NCBI GenBank assembly: GCA_029582155.1
Contig: CM055897.1
Span: 90,704,329-90,768,328 of the forward strand
DNA length: 64,000 bases
Direction of reading: 5' to 3'
From: Panopea generosa
Lineage: Eukaryota > Mollusca > Bivalvia > Adapedonta > Hiatellidae
Under the pieces are notes generated by a model, which worked only from the letters and a program-made list of their open reading frames with translations, was not told the DNA's origin and ran no database searches. Shown here piece after piece: positions 35,801 through 48,300 of the stretch (its first letter is position 1; each line of letters begins with the position of its first letter). Position numbers and translations under genes: made by a program.

Positions 35801-38071
35801 TAGGATTACCAAATTTGGTTATTATTATATCTGTTGGAGCCAGTTGGTCGCATACCAAAACTATGTCACTTTGACCTATTCACACAGACCTATGACCTAC
35901 ATACATTCCAAAGCATATACATGTATTCTTTACCCTAAGACTTAGAACTTGGTTTATGGATACATGTACTTCTAGGGAAAACATGTCTTGTACCAAAAGT
36001 ATGTCATAAACATATCTCCTGTACTGTGGGGCCTATTTTTAGCATCGTCATCGTCTGTAGACACCCATGTTAAACTTTTGCGTTTAGTTGCGTTCAAGTT
36101 TTGGTGTTTGTCTCCAATCTCAATCTTGGCATGGGTGGTGAGTTTTATCCCATAGGTGAGCTTTGTTGTCTTCTGACAACTCTTGATTAATGTTTACAAT
36201 AAACTATAGTTCAATCATATTGTATAATTAACCAAGAATGCAATCCAGGCAATTAAGAGAGACATAAAATTTTCTTTCATATACACATACCTTCCCAAAA
36301 TGGCAAATCTTTGATTTTTGATAAAATTTTCACTGCTTCCCAATGAAATACCAATTATATTAATTGCTTCTACCTGTGGGGGACTATAGATTGCCTTGCA
36401 ATACTTTGCCTTGTTCACATGTAAAATCAGCTCATAATAATGGTATAATAAAAATATGATAAAATTATACTTTTTCAGTACAATTGGTATATTTAGAATA
36501 GATTATCATTCTGACAGTAGGAAATTTAAAGAAAAATTTGCATCATATTTTAGATAACACAACCATCTTGAATATATTGTATTATTTTACTTTTCAGACG
36601 TCTCCAAGGATTCTTCACCAATGATGAAAGACACAGTGGAGAGAATCAGGAAGCTCATAGGAAAAGCAAGAAATTATGGTACGATATTAATCAATAATTT
36701 ATTTCTGAAATTCTTCTAGTATTTTATTATCAAACAAAGTGCAACTATTCTGTGCCTCTTGATGCATTTATCTGTAACCATTTTATTTGTGGGATCTAAT
36801 ATTGACTCTATTGAAACATGTGGTTTAGTGGTAGAGAATCTGGCCTAGGAGTGATAGGTCAGGAGCTTGATCAACTGCCAGGACCATTACTTGTGTTGAC
36901 TGAGGCACATTATAGATCTGCAGTTGTATAGTATTGGCCATACCCAAGAAGACACCAAACATGATTTATGAAAATGTGTGTTACAACCCATGTAAAATAG
37001 ATAGGTTTGTTAATACTGGCATTCATGTTTGCCATTTCCAACCTTTATCACACTTCCATTAGCCGTACTACATGTATATAAACAGTTGCAATGCCATATA
37101 TCAAAGTCTGGATATTTTTTATTTAACAGGTCCAACACCGGAGGAAATGGAATTAATGAAGCGACTGGAGGAGGAGGCAAGAATGAAGCAAGAGTATGAT
37201 GAAAAACAAGAAAAGGAGAGAAAAGAAGCAGAAGAAGCAACAGAAAGAAAGAAGAGACAGGAAGAATGGGTAGGTGTTACATGCATAGATACATGTATAT
37301 TTAGTTTAAGATCAAATACTAACATTATTTTTTTTTCTGTTTTGAAGTTTGTTGCCTGTCAGATTCATTTTAATTTGTTAAAGTTGCAAATACATGTTCT
37401 AACAGTGGTATCTTAGCAGAATATACTTTAATTACATGTACATTTAAAACCTTTACTGTTTACATATTAATTTATTGTTTCCTATCAGACTCAGAGGCTG
37501 AATGAAGTAAAGCGTGAAGAATATGAGCTACTGGAGGCCCAGTCTATCCCACTGAGGAACTATCTAATGCAACATGTGATGCCCACTCTCACCCAGGGCC
37601 TCATTGAATGCTGCAAATCTAGACCAGAAGATGCTATTGATTATCTGGTAAGTGACCTGGATCTTCTCTTCTCAATATCAGCTCTTAGCCTAAACCATCT
37701 ACAATAACTGTCGGGAGTTATGTGGACTGAAATATGTTAATTAAAAATAACTAAGTCGAACTCACAAGTTTAATCTACAACCCTCAACATCAGTATTAGA
37801 TATGATAAAAAGTCTTTAATATAATCTTTTAAAGAATACCTTGTTACAATAAATAGCATCAAGTTCAGAACAAAACATTTACATTCCTATCCCTGTAAAA
37901 GAAAATACTGTTTCACATTAATATATGTAATTTCAAATATATGAAATACATGCTGTGTGTTACTGTGTTTTTGTTGAACAAAGGTACATGTATTAGTCAT
38001 AATTCACAGAGATTGTCATTATTATTTTTCAGGCAGAGTATTTGTTCCAACAGAACCCTCAAGTGGACTAA
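26805..38071 (+). CDS. AK7: Adenylate kinase 7 (ciliary; N-terminal Rossmann-like, kinase and Dpy-30 domains)
   Basis: Eighteen exons join in frame to 721 aa (human AK7 is 723): 26805-26897, 28060-28236, 28788-28896, 29291-29385, 30141-30251, 30675-30713, 31153-31236, 31617-31702, 32036-32126, 32693-32770, 33071-33220, 33889-34017, 34797-35037, 35312-35575, 36598-36678, 37130-37269, 37489-37647, 38033-38071. All use GT-AG with matching phases. Residues 1-360 match the AK7 N-terminal part ([34 protein letters not shown]). The Walker A loop GPPAAGKS is at 379-386 and GFILDGFPK at 476-484; an acidic insert precedes AQELLDAI. A Glu/Lys-rich coiled coil follows, then the Dpy-30-like motif ([15 protein letters not shown]) near 676-718. 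AK7 converts ATP+AMP to 2 ADP in motile cilia and flagella, and its loss causes ciliary and sperm defects in mammals. The 39-nt sixth exon has no human counterpart and may be optional (708 aa without it). Confidence 0.95.
29916..30045 (+). mobile_element. Family A SINE, 3'-truncated, in AK7 intron 4
   Basis: Head with TTAGCTCAGTGGATAGC and a box B-like GAGTTCCAACCCC, then GATGATTGATGATTATTATA and GTCTCATTGTCATTCAG of the body. It stops there, directly before the 47-bp duplication that leads into AK7 exon 5. Confidence 0.75.
30046..30140 (+). repeat. 47-bp tandem duplication containing the AK7 exon 5 acceptor
   Basis: Two copies of a unit beginning GCTAATGTCAATGTA and ending in ATTTATAACYTGTAYAG. 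The second copy supplies the functional acceptor (CCTGTACAG before 30141); the first ends CTTGTATAG followed by GC. Each copy therefore carries a potential AG acceptor 47 bp apart; use of the upstream one would add 47 nt and shift the frame. Confidence 0.75.
30480..30575 (+). mobile_element. Family B SINE, 5'-truncated
   Basis: Only the 3' part is present: ATATAAACTCTGATCTTTC, TCACAATTGAGCTTAAATAA and the ATTAAACTAA tail. It lies in AK7 intron 5, about 100 bp before the 39-nt microexon. Confidence 0.55.
34241..34516 (+). mobile_element. Family A SINE, full length but diverged
   Basis: Head AGTAAGCTCAGACTGTAGC, box B GAGTTTGAATCCTGCC, the body with GAAAGTTATCAGTTACTTG, GGTTAACATTCCAGGATCCC and CTGTTAGCCCTTGATGGC, then an AAACAAACAAAT tail. 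It lies in AK7 intron 12. Confidence 0.8.
35640..36175 (+). repeat. Tandem-module repeat in AK7 intron 14
   Basis: At least two modules recur with GGCCTATATCTTGACTTCTG, CTAGTAAAACTTTATCC, GCATATCTCCTTCACTGCAG and TAGGATTACCA-like phrases. The end (CCCATAGGTGAGCTTTGTTGTC) resembles the GGTGAGCT termini of other bivalve interspersed repeats. No coding content. Confidence 0.55.
36822..37015 (+). mobile_element. tRNA-derived SINE related to that at 22144
   Basis: Head TGGTTTAGTGGTAGAGAATC with a degenerate box B, followed by CCATACCCAAGAAGACACC and a TTACAACCCATGTAAAATAG tail that parallels the copy at 22144-22355. It lies in AK7 intron 15. Confidence 0.5.
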
Positions 38072-40392
38072 GTTACCAGTGAATCATTTATGTCATCAGT
38101 TCTCTGTATAATGTGTAATTTGTATGTGGACTACCTGTTTTTATAAAATAATATTGAACTTTGAGTATAGTGTATGTGCAAATTATTGTCTGTGATATAA
38201 AACATGTTTGTTTCAAGAAAATTCTTGAAGAATAGCATTTTTGAAAATGACATTGCTGTTACCTTTATTCTAATAGAACTCTGGAAGATAAATAATATTT
38301 TTTAATTTGTTCCAATATAAGTGTTTGAAGATTGGAGGATGAAAAGTAAAGAACGTTTTTTATTGCGATAGAAATATCTTTAAAGATAATAAAATAACAT
38401 TTCTTTGTTATTATTTGTTCCGACAAAAAATAAAATAATTTAACATTATTGTTATTTTTTCCATAAGAAAACAGAAAACTTTGAAAGATAATATAAGATA
38501 ATTTAAAAAAAATACATTGCTTTTATTATTTGAATAAGTTATAAAATATCAATGTACAAATACTTTGTATATTTGAAAGTCATTGACGTTTCGGGGAATA
38601 ATATTCAGTGTTAATGGTCTAGAATATTTTAAATATCCTTTCTATTTTTTTTTTATTGTAAATATGTATATATGAATAAAAAAATCTTTAAAAACTATTA
38701 TTATCCTTCATTCATGTTAATCCAGATTTTTTTTTTTATATTTTACGGTATAGTCCGGCTTCTGTTTCACCAACATATTTAAGCATATACTTAAAAACTT
38801 AAGCATCCAGGTGATCATGATTTTAGACTGGCTCCAGTAAAAATACAAATGATTTAACTGATATTGATTAAATAATACATAAGTAACAAGTCGAAAGCCA
38901 CTTAGGTTTAAACATTTAAGTAAAACAATTGGTGAAACTGGGACCAGGAGTAGCATTTTATCCATTTTAACTTGTAAACTTGCCGCAGCTCTCTTTATTG
39001 AGTCTTAAAAAAGATATTTGATAGTTGATCAAGAGAATCAATTTTATAGGATTTAATTCTTGATTACGGAAATGTTCCAATGATATGGTTACGATACTGG
39101 GTTGAAATACTGGCCATAAATTCATAAAAACACAAGGTGAGCTATTCTGATTGACATGTGTCAAGTCGATTGTCTGTCAACTTTTCGGTTGTGCGCACTC
39201 TAGCAACTGCATTTTCACTGGAACTTTCATGGCAGATGTACAATAATGAATGTTCTAGTCATGGCCCTTGGATCAACACAAATTGCACAATTTAGCGGTA
39301 TGTGCATTCAAGTACATGTAACTGCAGTTTTTATTGAATCTTAACCAAATTAACATAGTAGTTAGTTTAGTTAAAACATTTTATTTCAATACTTTACATG
39401 AAATGGGGTCGGGCCACAAGTTCTGCCAACACTAGATTCGGCCCGCTCCCTACATATTACACAATTGTTTGATTAACAATGGCATAAAGTACCATTACAA
39501 AACCAAACTCATTTACAAATATTTACATAGTTGTTCCAGATATAACAATAATATCCTCAACAATTTTTTGAACTGATCAAATCAGATAGTTAATGTCGAT
39601 GTTTTGGCCAATTAAGAATTCACCGAATGAGTTATGGACCTTGGATTAGCAAAAATCACAATTTGGCTTTCAAAAACTTGCAGTTTTCATTTGTTTTTTC
39701 ACATACACAGTAGTTATACATTATAATACTTCCGACTAATTGTTGAACTAGGCAAATCTAATCATTCGTGTCCAAATTGTGGCCTTTACATAATATCAGA
39801 CCAAGAGTTTTTGGTATACACATTCTCTGATATCAGTTAAAACTAATGTCATTGGACAAATGCAGAATACTGGACAGTTCATTCTGTACACATGTACCAG
39901 TAACAACAAACACAAATTTAAGGCTTGAATCAATTTTAATATAAATAACGTGAAAATAGTGGAATGAAATATGAACAATAACACAAAGTTACAATGTAAG
40001 TATGACAACACTGTAAGAGTATACTGACCCTTTGTTAATCAACATTTCTTCATGTCTATTAAAAAATTAAAACTGAATGTTATTTTATTATTCTGTAATC
40101 AATGCATTCCATGGTAATAGCATTGCAAGTAAAATTATAAAATTAAATGACCCAGTCTAAAATCATGATCAAATAGATACTTCAAAATTCAAATTATTTC
40201 CATAATTGAGCTAATACTCCCATTGTGTTGGTGAAACTTAAAACAGTTATACAATACAACAATGTTTCCCATCATATTTGGTTGTATCGGTTTTTACATT
40301 AAACAGCCTGGACATTCTTTCTGCCAACAATTACTTCCCCTGCAACTCTTGTAATCAAAAGTTTGAAAACAATTATATTAAACCTTCAAAAA

Positions 40393-40680
40393 TTAAGTTT
40401 TTCTTAAAAACATTTTAAACATTTTCAGGTCATCATTTTGTTTACAACAGAAGTTACATTGAGGAACACTTTTCTTTAAAAATATCTCATTAGTGTCAAA
40501 AGGAAGCACAGTAATATAATTAGACAAGATATCAGCAAAACCGACAGATGCTTCGGATTGCTTCTGAAGTAACTGCTTGATAGAGTAGTAGCTGCATTGT
40601 TTGTAAAGGGGAAGGGGTGTAAAGGGAAGATCATTTTTGGAATAAATTTTTAGTGCTTCCATAAACTGACCTCTATCCAT
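40393..40680 (-). CDS. Unrecognised 95-aa open reading frame
   Basis: An intact minus-strand frame starting MDRGQFMEALKIYSKNDLPF and containing PLYKQCSYYSIKQLLQKQSE, then DILSNYITVLPFDTNEIFLK and a Cys cluster (CNFCCKQND). An in-frame stop lies two codons upstream of the ATG. The composition looks more protein-like than other frames nearby, with amphipathic, tetratricopeptide-like spacing, but I do not recognise a family. It could be a small gene, an exon, a gene fragment copied here, or chance. It stops about 25 bp before the tandem array at 40705 begins. Confidence 0.25.
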   Translation of the reverse strand: MDRGQFMEALKIYSKNDLPFTPLPLYKQCSYYSIKQLLQKQSEASVGFADILSNYITVLPFDTNEIFLKKSVPQCNFCCKQNDDLKMFKMFLRKT

Positions 40681-40704
40681 GTTTCAAGTCCCTTCCATAG
40701 TCTG

Positions 40705-41240
40705 AAGATCAATGCAAGGATTTGGTAATTGACAGAATCAAAGAGCCATTACTCTGTGAAGTAAAACACAAAGACAATAATAATATAATACATATCTCCA
40801 CTTGGTAGTGATGCATCCTTAAAAGTCCCGTAAGTTTCCAACTAAAAGTTTACGAGAAATAGCACAAACAAGGATTTGGTAATGGACGGAATCAAAAAGC
40901 CGTAACTCTGTGAAAAATCACCAAACCGAAACAAAAAAATCCCAACAATATGTGCATCTCCACTGTATAGTGGTAGTGATGCAATCCAGTAAGTTTCATA
41001 AAATTTCAACCAAACTTGTAGGGAAATAGCGCAGACAAACAAAAAATAAATGTGGACGATTTGGTAATGGACAGAATCAAAGGGTCATAACACTGAAAAA
41101 TCATCAAACCGTAACACAAAGACAATATGCATATCTCCACTTGGTAGTGATACATCCTAACAAGTTTCATCAAATTCCAATGAAAGATTATACAGAAATG
41201 GCCAGAACAAGGATTCGGTAATGGATGGAATCAAAGTAAA
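40705..41240. repeat. Tandem array, 3+ units of about 155-185 bp
   Basis: The phrase AAGGATTTGGTAATGGACGG or a variant recurs near 40712, 40870, 41055 and 41211. Each is followed by GAATCAAAGRGYCRTAAC, AACACAAAGACAAT, CATATCTCCACTTGGTAGTG, ATGCATCC and AAGTTTC. Monomers are diverged. It is noncoding. Confidence 0.75.
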
Positions 41241-42337
41241 GATGGAAGAAGTGATGACTATATTATGCTTCCCTGAATATTTTCGACAACTCTGTTTTCT
41301 GAATATTCACATTTTGTTTTCTTTAAAAAAAGAAACAGTTGCATTTCTATACCAAATACAAGCAACAAAATCTTGATGTTTGCCTTACGTCCCCTTGTAC
41401 AATTACTGTGTAAGATATAAATTACCTAAGTCCAGACAGTATTTGGTTTGAAACTCATAACTGAGAGGTGCAGATTAAATGCAATATGATATGTTCATCA
41501 ATTAAAAATTATAAAAAAAAATATAAAACATAATCATAAAAATTGGTGGGTATATGCTTTTTCATGAAATAATCTGAACATTTTGGTATTAGGATGAAAT
41601 GAATCCATGATATGATGTATTTAATACCTGAAGCTCCTTCTACAGCTTTAACCATAACTTTACCTCTCTGCACAACAAAGATGGAAAGATGTATTACTGC
41701 AACTGTTTTGATGTATGCTGAATTTCTTTAGCTTGATTGTGAAGTAAGCTCAGAACTTTCAGGAAGTCTGTCTCCAGAACTAATACTGTGTCAGTGTGTT
41801 GAAATCCAATTACTATACATGTAGTTGTTTCGAATACTTAATTAAAAGTTTAAATTCTTCAGAAGATCTGATACAAGGTTTACGGTAAATACAAAACATC
41901 AGTAAACAGTAATCCTGATCTGTGTAAAGCTTTGTACTACAGCTAACAGTATTCATAAATGCAAACAGTCAGTGTAAGATATTTTAAATGTTAACAAACA
42001 ATAAATTGGACTGCATCTGTGCATTCTGTTTATTTATCCTTCAGTCATGTAATTAAACACAGATTAATAACTCTCAATGCTGTTTATTGACTTTCACTAC
42101 TAACACATCAATAAGTTGAGATCTACTGTTGTTCTAAAGTCAAGTTGCTTTTAAGTAAACATGCGCTGCGGGAACTGTACAATGTAAATCAGATCTATCT
42201 GTATACATGGAACATTGTAATTTGTTCTTACAATTTTACAGCCTATCACAGCTAATGTTCATCATGGGAAAGTATCCAGGTCTTGTAATCTAAGATCCAT
42301 GGTACAAAGAAATGGAGCAGCTTCTACCTCACTGTGA

Positions 42338-45300
42338 TCATAAAGACTTGAGTTTAGTCACTATTAAGACACGCAATGTTTGGTCGAAGGCTGTGCACAC
42401 ACAAAGTCCCTCCTTGTCAGGACTCCAGTCAAATGAGTTGATGGGTTGTGTAGACATTACAGCGTTTTGTACAAGAGAGACAGTCCCGGCCACACCCATC
42501 TCAACTTCATTGCCGTCCTTGGTCACACGATTTGATGGGTAGTTACTGAAACACAAAACAATAAGCTCATGAATATTCTTCCATACAGATTTTTTTAATC
42601 AACATTTAACATTCATGTTTACTGAAATGAGAAATAAGGACTGACTTTATATCAACAATACACATTCATGTTTACTTAAATTAGAAATAACAACTGACTT
42701 TCGTCATTATCTTCAATTTATGCAATGACTTGTGTCAATAAAGTGTGTCCTCTATTACAGATTATTATAAATACAAATACAAGGTTAATCCAGTTATTAG
42801 TAGAAAGAAATTAGTTTAGTTTATACTAATTTATTTTCACTTGATTGTGAAGTTCAGAGTTTATATGACTTGTTCTTGAGTCCGTTTCCTGGGTAGAACC
42901 AGTACTGAGTGTTGTTTTTGAAAAAGCAACTGTTTGAACTTAGGATTGGAACCTGCAACCTCTCGTGTGAGTGACCAGCACTCCATCTAATGCACTTCTG
43001 CCCTGCTTAAAAGAGCTTAAGAGAGAACTTAACAAATAGATTTGAACACTAATACTTATCATTGAAGAAAATTTAACATTCAACTTGTCTTTTTCATATT
43101 AATGAAGTTTCATTTTAAAATAATAGTGATAAAATAACATGATTTACTAAAAGAATTCTGTATCCTTTTAGGAGTAAACATATTGTATCTATATATTTTA
43201 TTCTCCAATATCATTATATATCTGAACCCAATTAAACAACATCATTATAAATCCAACTTTAAATCAATCAACTTTTGTTAGAAAACTAGTACTTACTACT
43301 TCCAGAGATTGAGAGATCCATTGCCACCTGTTGTCATGAACACATCTCTGTTTTGGGGTAAATGTTTTACAGCCCACACTGTCGACTTGTGTGCCTGTTA
43401 ATAATGAATGTTATTAAATAGACTGAAATTCATTTTGTATAAACTTACAGCATTTCACTTTAAACAAGAATAAACAGATAATTTTATTTCTAATTTGTTT
43501 AAGCTTAATTCCTAAGAAAACTCATAGCTTATACGAATTGCTCTCTGATACTAACAAATATCCACCAAAAATCGGTTTGTCTGATCTGCTTACTTTTCAT
43601 CTGCACTTGAAAACTAAATTCAACTGAAATGCAAACACCTTAATATTAAACAAGAGGTTGCCACTAACGTGGTCATATCCCCACGCCATCTCATTAACCC
43701 GAGAAGTGGATTTAAATTATACAAAATGAAAAAGTCCCATGTAAATGCCGTAAACTGAAATACTGTTATGACACATTGTCTTGTCCCAGTGAGCACTGGT
43801 GTGATGTTCTAAACTGAACCATAAATATGTAAGTTATTACCCCAAAACAAAACAAAAACTATCTTTGACAAACAGACCCAAATTCGCATCACACATTGTC
43901 TTGGGCTGGTAAGCATTTATGCCAATTTATTTAAAATTCAAATCACAACTAAAGAAGATATGGTCCTAACAGCAGTGGATGGACGGAGCAGTTAACTTGA
44001 CTTTGAAGAACAGACCCAAGTCATTCGCATGACACATCATCTTGTCCTAGTAAACATTTGTGCCGAGTTATTTAAAATCCAATAACATCTAAAGAAGATA
44101 AGGTCAGGACAGCAGTAGAAGGACAGATGGAGCTGTGACCTTGACCTGTGACATACAGACCCAAGTCAGTCGCATGACACATCATCTTGTCCTAGTGAAC
44201 GTTTGTGCCAAGTTATTAAAAATTTCAATCACAACTAAAGAAGATACAGTCCGGACAAGAGGAAACACAGTGTATACATTGGATTTTCAAACACTTGACA
44301 TTGAGCTATGACCTTGATCTGTGACAAATCGTCTTGTCTTAGTGAACATTTTTTCCAAGTTATTTAAAATTCCAATCACAACTGAAGGAGATACGGTGCA
44401 GGTGACGCACACACGATAATTAAAAAGACGGTATATAAAATGGCTCTTTATCAGTTCTTTTCAGCTACTCATAATTTTGTTTATAACTAAAAGTCAGTGA
44501 GTAATCTGTAAGGAGTTTATTCACATAAAGCATAATACCTTTTCTGCCAAAGAAGCAAAACCTTTTGTTGGGTGTAATGTTCTTGTGTCAAATACATGGA
44601 ACTTTGACTCGAGTGTTGTTGCTGCCAGTTTGTTCATATTTATATCTTTTCTGTCAAATTCTAGCCCACATACCTACAAAAATAAAACAAAAGTGTTATC
44701 AACAAATTTTCTACATACAACTCACTTCAAGAAATCAAGTATATGTAATCTATAATTTTGACAGACTACCAAAAACTGGAGACAATAAAATATGTGAATA
44801 TTATTAATTTCAAGTATTACAAAGTTTGACAATTTACATCACAACCTCAAATAACCCTCACATATCTCATCTTAATAAAATGGTGCTTATGTGGTATAAA
44901 TAATAAACATATCAAAACTAAATAATCCAGGTTTCCTTAAGCTTGTATCGAGGGTTCTACCTACATATAAACAAATATTAAAGGAAACAGGACAGTGTTG
45001 CTGTGAACCATCAGTATGTGTATTAGCCTATTTGGTAACATGTGAATATAATCAGACATCTACATCATAGGTGTAGGATCCAGGACCCCCTCCCCAACCC
45101 ACCAATAACTGAATCGCTCCTATATAACATGTATATACATGTGCTAGTAAATAAAAAATACCTGAAATATGTAACTGCACCTTGTAATAATACAAAGTAA
45201 TTGACATATACTTTATGTTTTATTGAGTTAAGATACATGTATACTCTTCTAAGGAGTATTTGCATTTATAAAACAAGAGACTTCCAGATAGCTCTGAGAA

Positions 45301-48300
45301 TCAAAATAAATTTTTAGAAGGTTAAGTCACACATTTTCTGTTAATTCATTACCCCATTTTTGACATTTGTTTCCCATCTCAGTGACATTGATTTTAGGTC
45401 GAACAGTTTGATATCTCCATTGTCATAGCCTGCACAAACACATCTCTCATGAGCATTGTAGGCATTTCCTGAAATATTTAAAACAACCATGTGAGATATA
45501 GAATACAAAATACAAAAAACTATATAAAAACATTCAATATTTTGTACTATTCCTACTTTTAATGACTCAATGGAGAGGAGTGACACATGTCTTATTCACC
45601 TGACCACGGACAATTTCTGAAATATTTTTTGCCACTTTGGAGATTTGAACCCACGGCCCCTGCGGTGTCAGCACCTAGCACATTAATGACGACGTCTCTA
45701 TCAACTGGGCCACTGCAACAACGCCAAAAAAACGTTGCACAAATAGCGCATATATTGGCGTCGCCATTAATGTACACAGGACATAGGCGGGTACTATTAT
45801 ATTTACATTCAACTTAGACATACTTAAAGACATATATAAAAACAGCTGTCTTCTGACAGTGTGACCAACTATTGGAAGCTTGTCTCATGGATAACTGAGA
45901 ACCAGACATACTACTGAGCATTGTATAAAAATCTATTAAGCCTAATTTTATAAGTATAAAAGGGATATAATTTTTAAACTACACATAAAAATGGCTCTTG
46001 TATCTAAATTTTGTTTATTAACAAAATAGATTAAATTTAATCCCCATAGTATTTTTTTTAAATATGAGCTTTCTATAGAAAAGGCACTTCTATCTTAATT
46101 TCTCAACATAAAAAAGGAAATAAAGCTTCCTAAAACAGATTGATCCCATTTGTGCCTCTACTGCTAGTGAAGACAGTTGTGATATATCATTAATGTACAT
46201 GTATGACTCATAGTTACAAAGATGTCAGTAACTACAACTTTAACCAAAAGTGTTAAAGGGACTTTGATGCTACCTAAAATCAAAATCAAGTTATCCCACT
46301 GGTCCCCTCGAGCCTCTTCAATGATAGTGAACACATATACGAAGTTTCATTGATGCATGAATAGTAGTTACTGAGATAGGAGCTAGATATTAAACTTCAA
46401 CCAGTTTTCTAAGTATAAAACAGGGAATAATTCTGTCTAAAATTGCTGTTTCTTGTGCAAGAGAGATCAAAATTATCTTTTCATTTTTTCGGAAGACAAA
46501 CACTTTTTAGTCACATCCTGCATAAAAGGTGGGTCAATAATTCTGAATAAATGTTCTATATAATTGGAATTATGTATCATTTCACAAAAATCTTATTTTA
46601 CAAAGTCAGCAATAATGGTCTTTGATAATATCTGAGCAAGATAACATATTCAATTTACTCAACAACAAACTTATGCCATAATAAACTTCACCATGTTAGA
46701 TGTTGCAATTATAGTTTCCATCAAAGAACAACAGGTATTCATTAAATCTGTATATGTAATAAGGAACTCTTATAATCGAAATTTATGAAGTGTTTCACAA
46801 GGTATACAAAGTCATGGACTCTATGCTTACATACAGATGCTGGTGATCAATTTGACAGAGAAAATATGTCCTTACCAAAAGCCACAGTCCAGCAGTCTCG
46901 CTTGGCCTCCCCATCTCCTGGTTCCATTGTTGCTACTGGTTCATTCTTTTGTCTCGGATCCCATACTTTCACACTGCCTTTGAATTGTAAATTATTACTT
47001 AGACAAACTTAATAATATCATTATAATCAAATAATCAGGATACTAAGTGTTCTTTAGACCCAAACAATTAGTAAGGACCCCACTTATCCAACTATTTCTA
47101 CTGCATGGAAACCTGTAAATAATTTGTACTTAAACAAAAATTGAAGTGATGATATTATATTAAAGTGACTTGCATTTTTTTTAACAATTTGGGAATTTTA
47201 TACATAATTTGGTATAATAATGATATCAACATACTAGTATTCAATGTTGTCTTAATGTAGAATGTATTATGCAAAGACCAATGGCTGATAAATAAATGTA
47301 CTAACCTTTAAACTACATTTAACTGAAAGGATATATTCATAAGAATATTTACCATCTCTACTACCAGTAACAATTTCTGGTGCCCCTTCACCAATACCCA
47401 GCCCACCAACACCATCAATGCAGTTTATTATCTCTGAATGACCTTTCACTGAGTACACAGGGACTTCTGTTGACTCCAAATTCCTGAAAACATTAAAAAA
47501 ACAAACATATTTTATACATTGAACAATTTCTTCTGTTGAAATTATGCATGAATTAGATCTACCAATATCTACAGATGCTTAGATTTTTTTTCGTCATAGA
47601 TGCTTAATCTTTCTGTATTATTTTCCTTTATGGTTAAACAGGTAAGTTACAAGCGCAAATCCTGTTTCCTGTAGAATGTAATACTGAATGCTTTTTATCA
47701 ATGCCTGTTGAATTTTCATTAGATATAGGATCATTTTACTGAAATATCCACGAAATGTTATCAGAGTATTTAGCAGCCTTGTTCAATGCATTTCTGGTAC
47801 ATGTATTTAAGAATGTGATTTCAATAGAAACTAGAAATGTGTCGTCCCTGTTTCAGTATAAAACTTCTTCAAAATATACTATATTGTTTTTACATTTTTT
47901 AAAAACAGTGGCCTTTACCTAAAATCCCTTTTCAGTTAGAAACATGTACACAAATTTTGAAGGAAACTATAGTTATTAAGCGGAAACCATTTTGGGAGGA
48001 ATGAAAGCACAAATAGACAGACAAGGGTAACACTATATGACTCCACCTCATTATTTGAATGACATGGGAATAACAAGTAGTTACTTGCATGTTGTGTACA
48101 TGAGATATATCATATCTGAGCATGATTCAGTCAAATGAACTCAAAATAACAGGAAATGACTCAAAGAATCAAAATTGTAGTTAAAACACTGACACTAGTG
48201 GTTTCAGACTTGTTCTAGAAATATGTGTTAAAAAATCTTTAAAAATTACAGAGTAATAGTTCCTGTAAATGTTTCCCTTCACTTTGATAAAAACTGATGA

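Larger units (their letters stand above)
38072..42337. other. Convergent intergenic region between AK7 and DNAAF10
   Basis: Holds the 3' UTRs of both genes. AATAAA at 38388-38393 and 38675-38680 are candidate AK7 poly(A) signals. On the minus strand, AATAAA (TTTATT on plus) at 42083-42088 and 42029-42034 could serve DNAAF10. The middle contains a diverged interspersed repeat (39180-39800), with a short unrelated insert at about 39355-39480, one unassigned open frame (40393-40680), the tandem array at 40705-41240 and a truncated family B SINE near 41718-41805. Confidence 0.6.
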
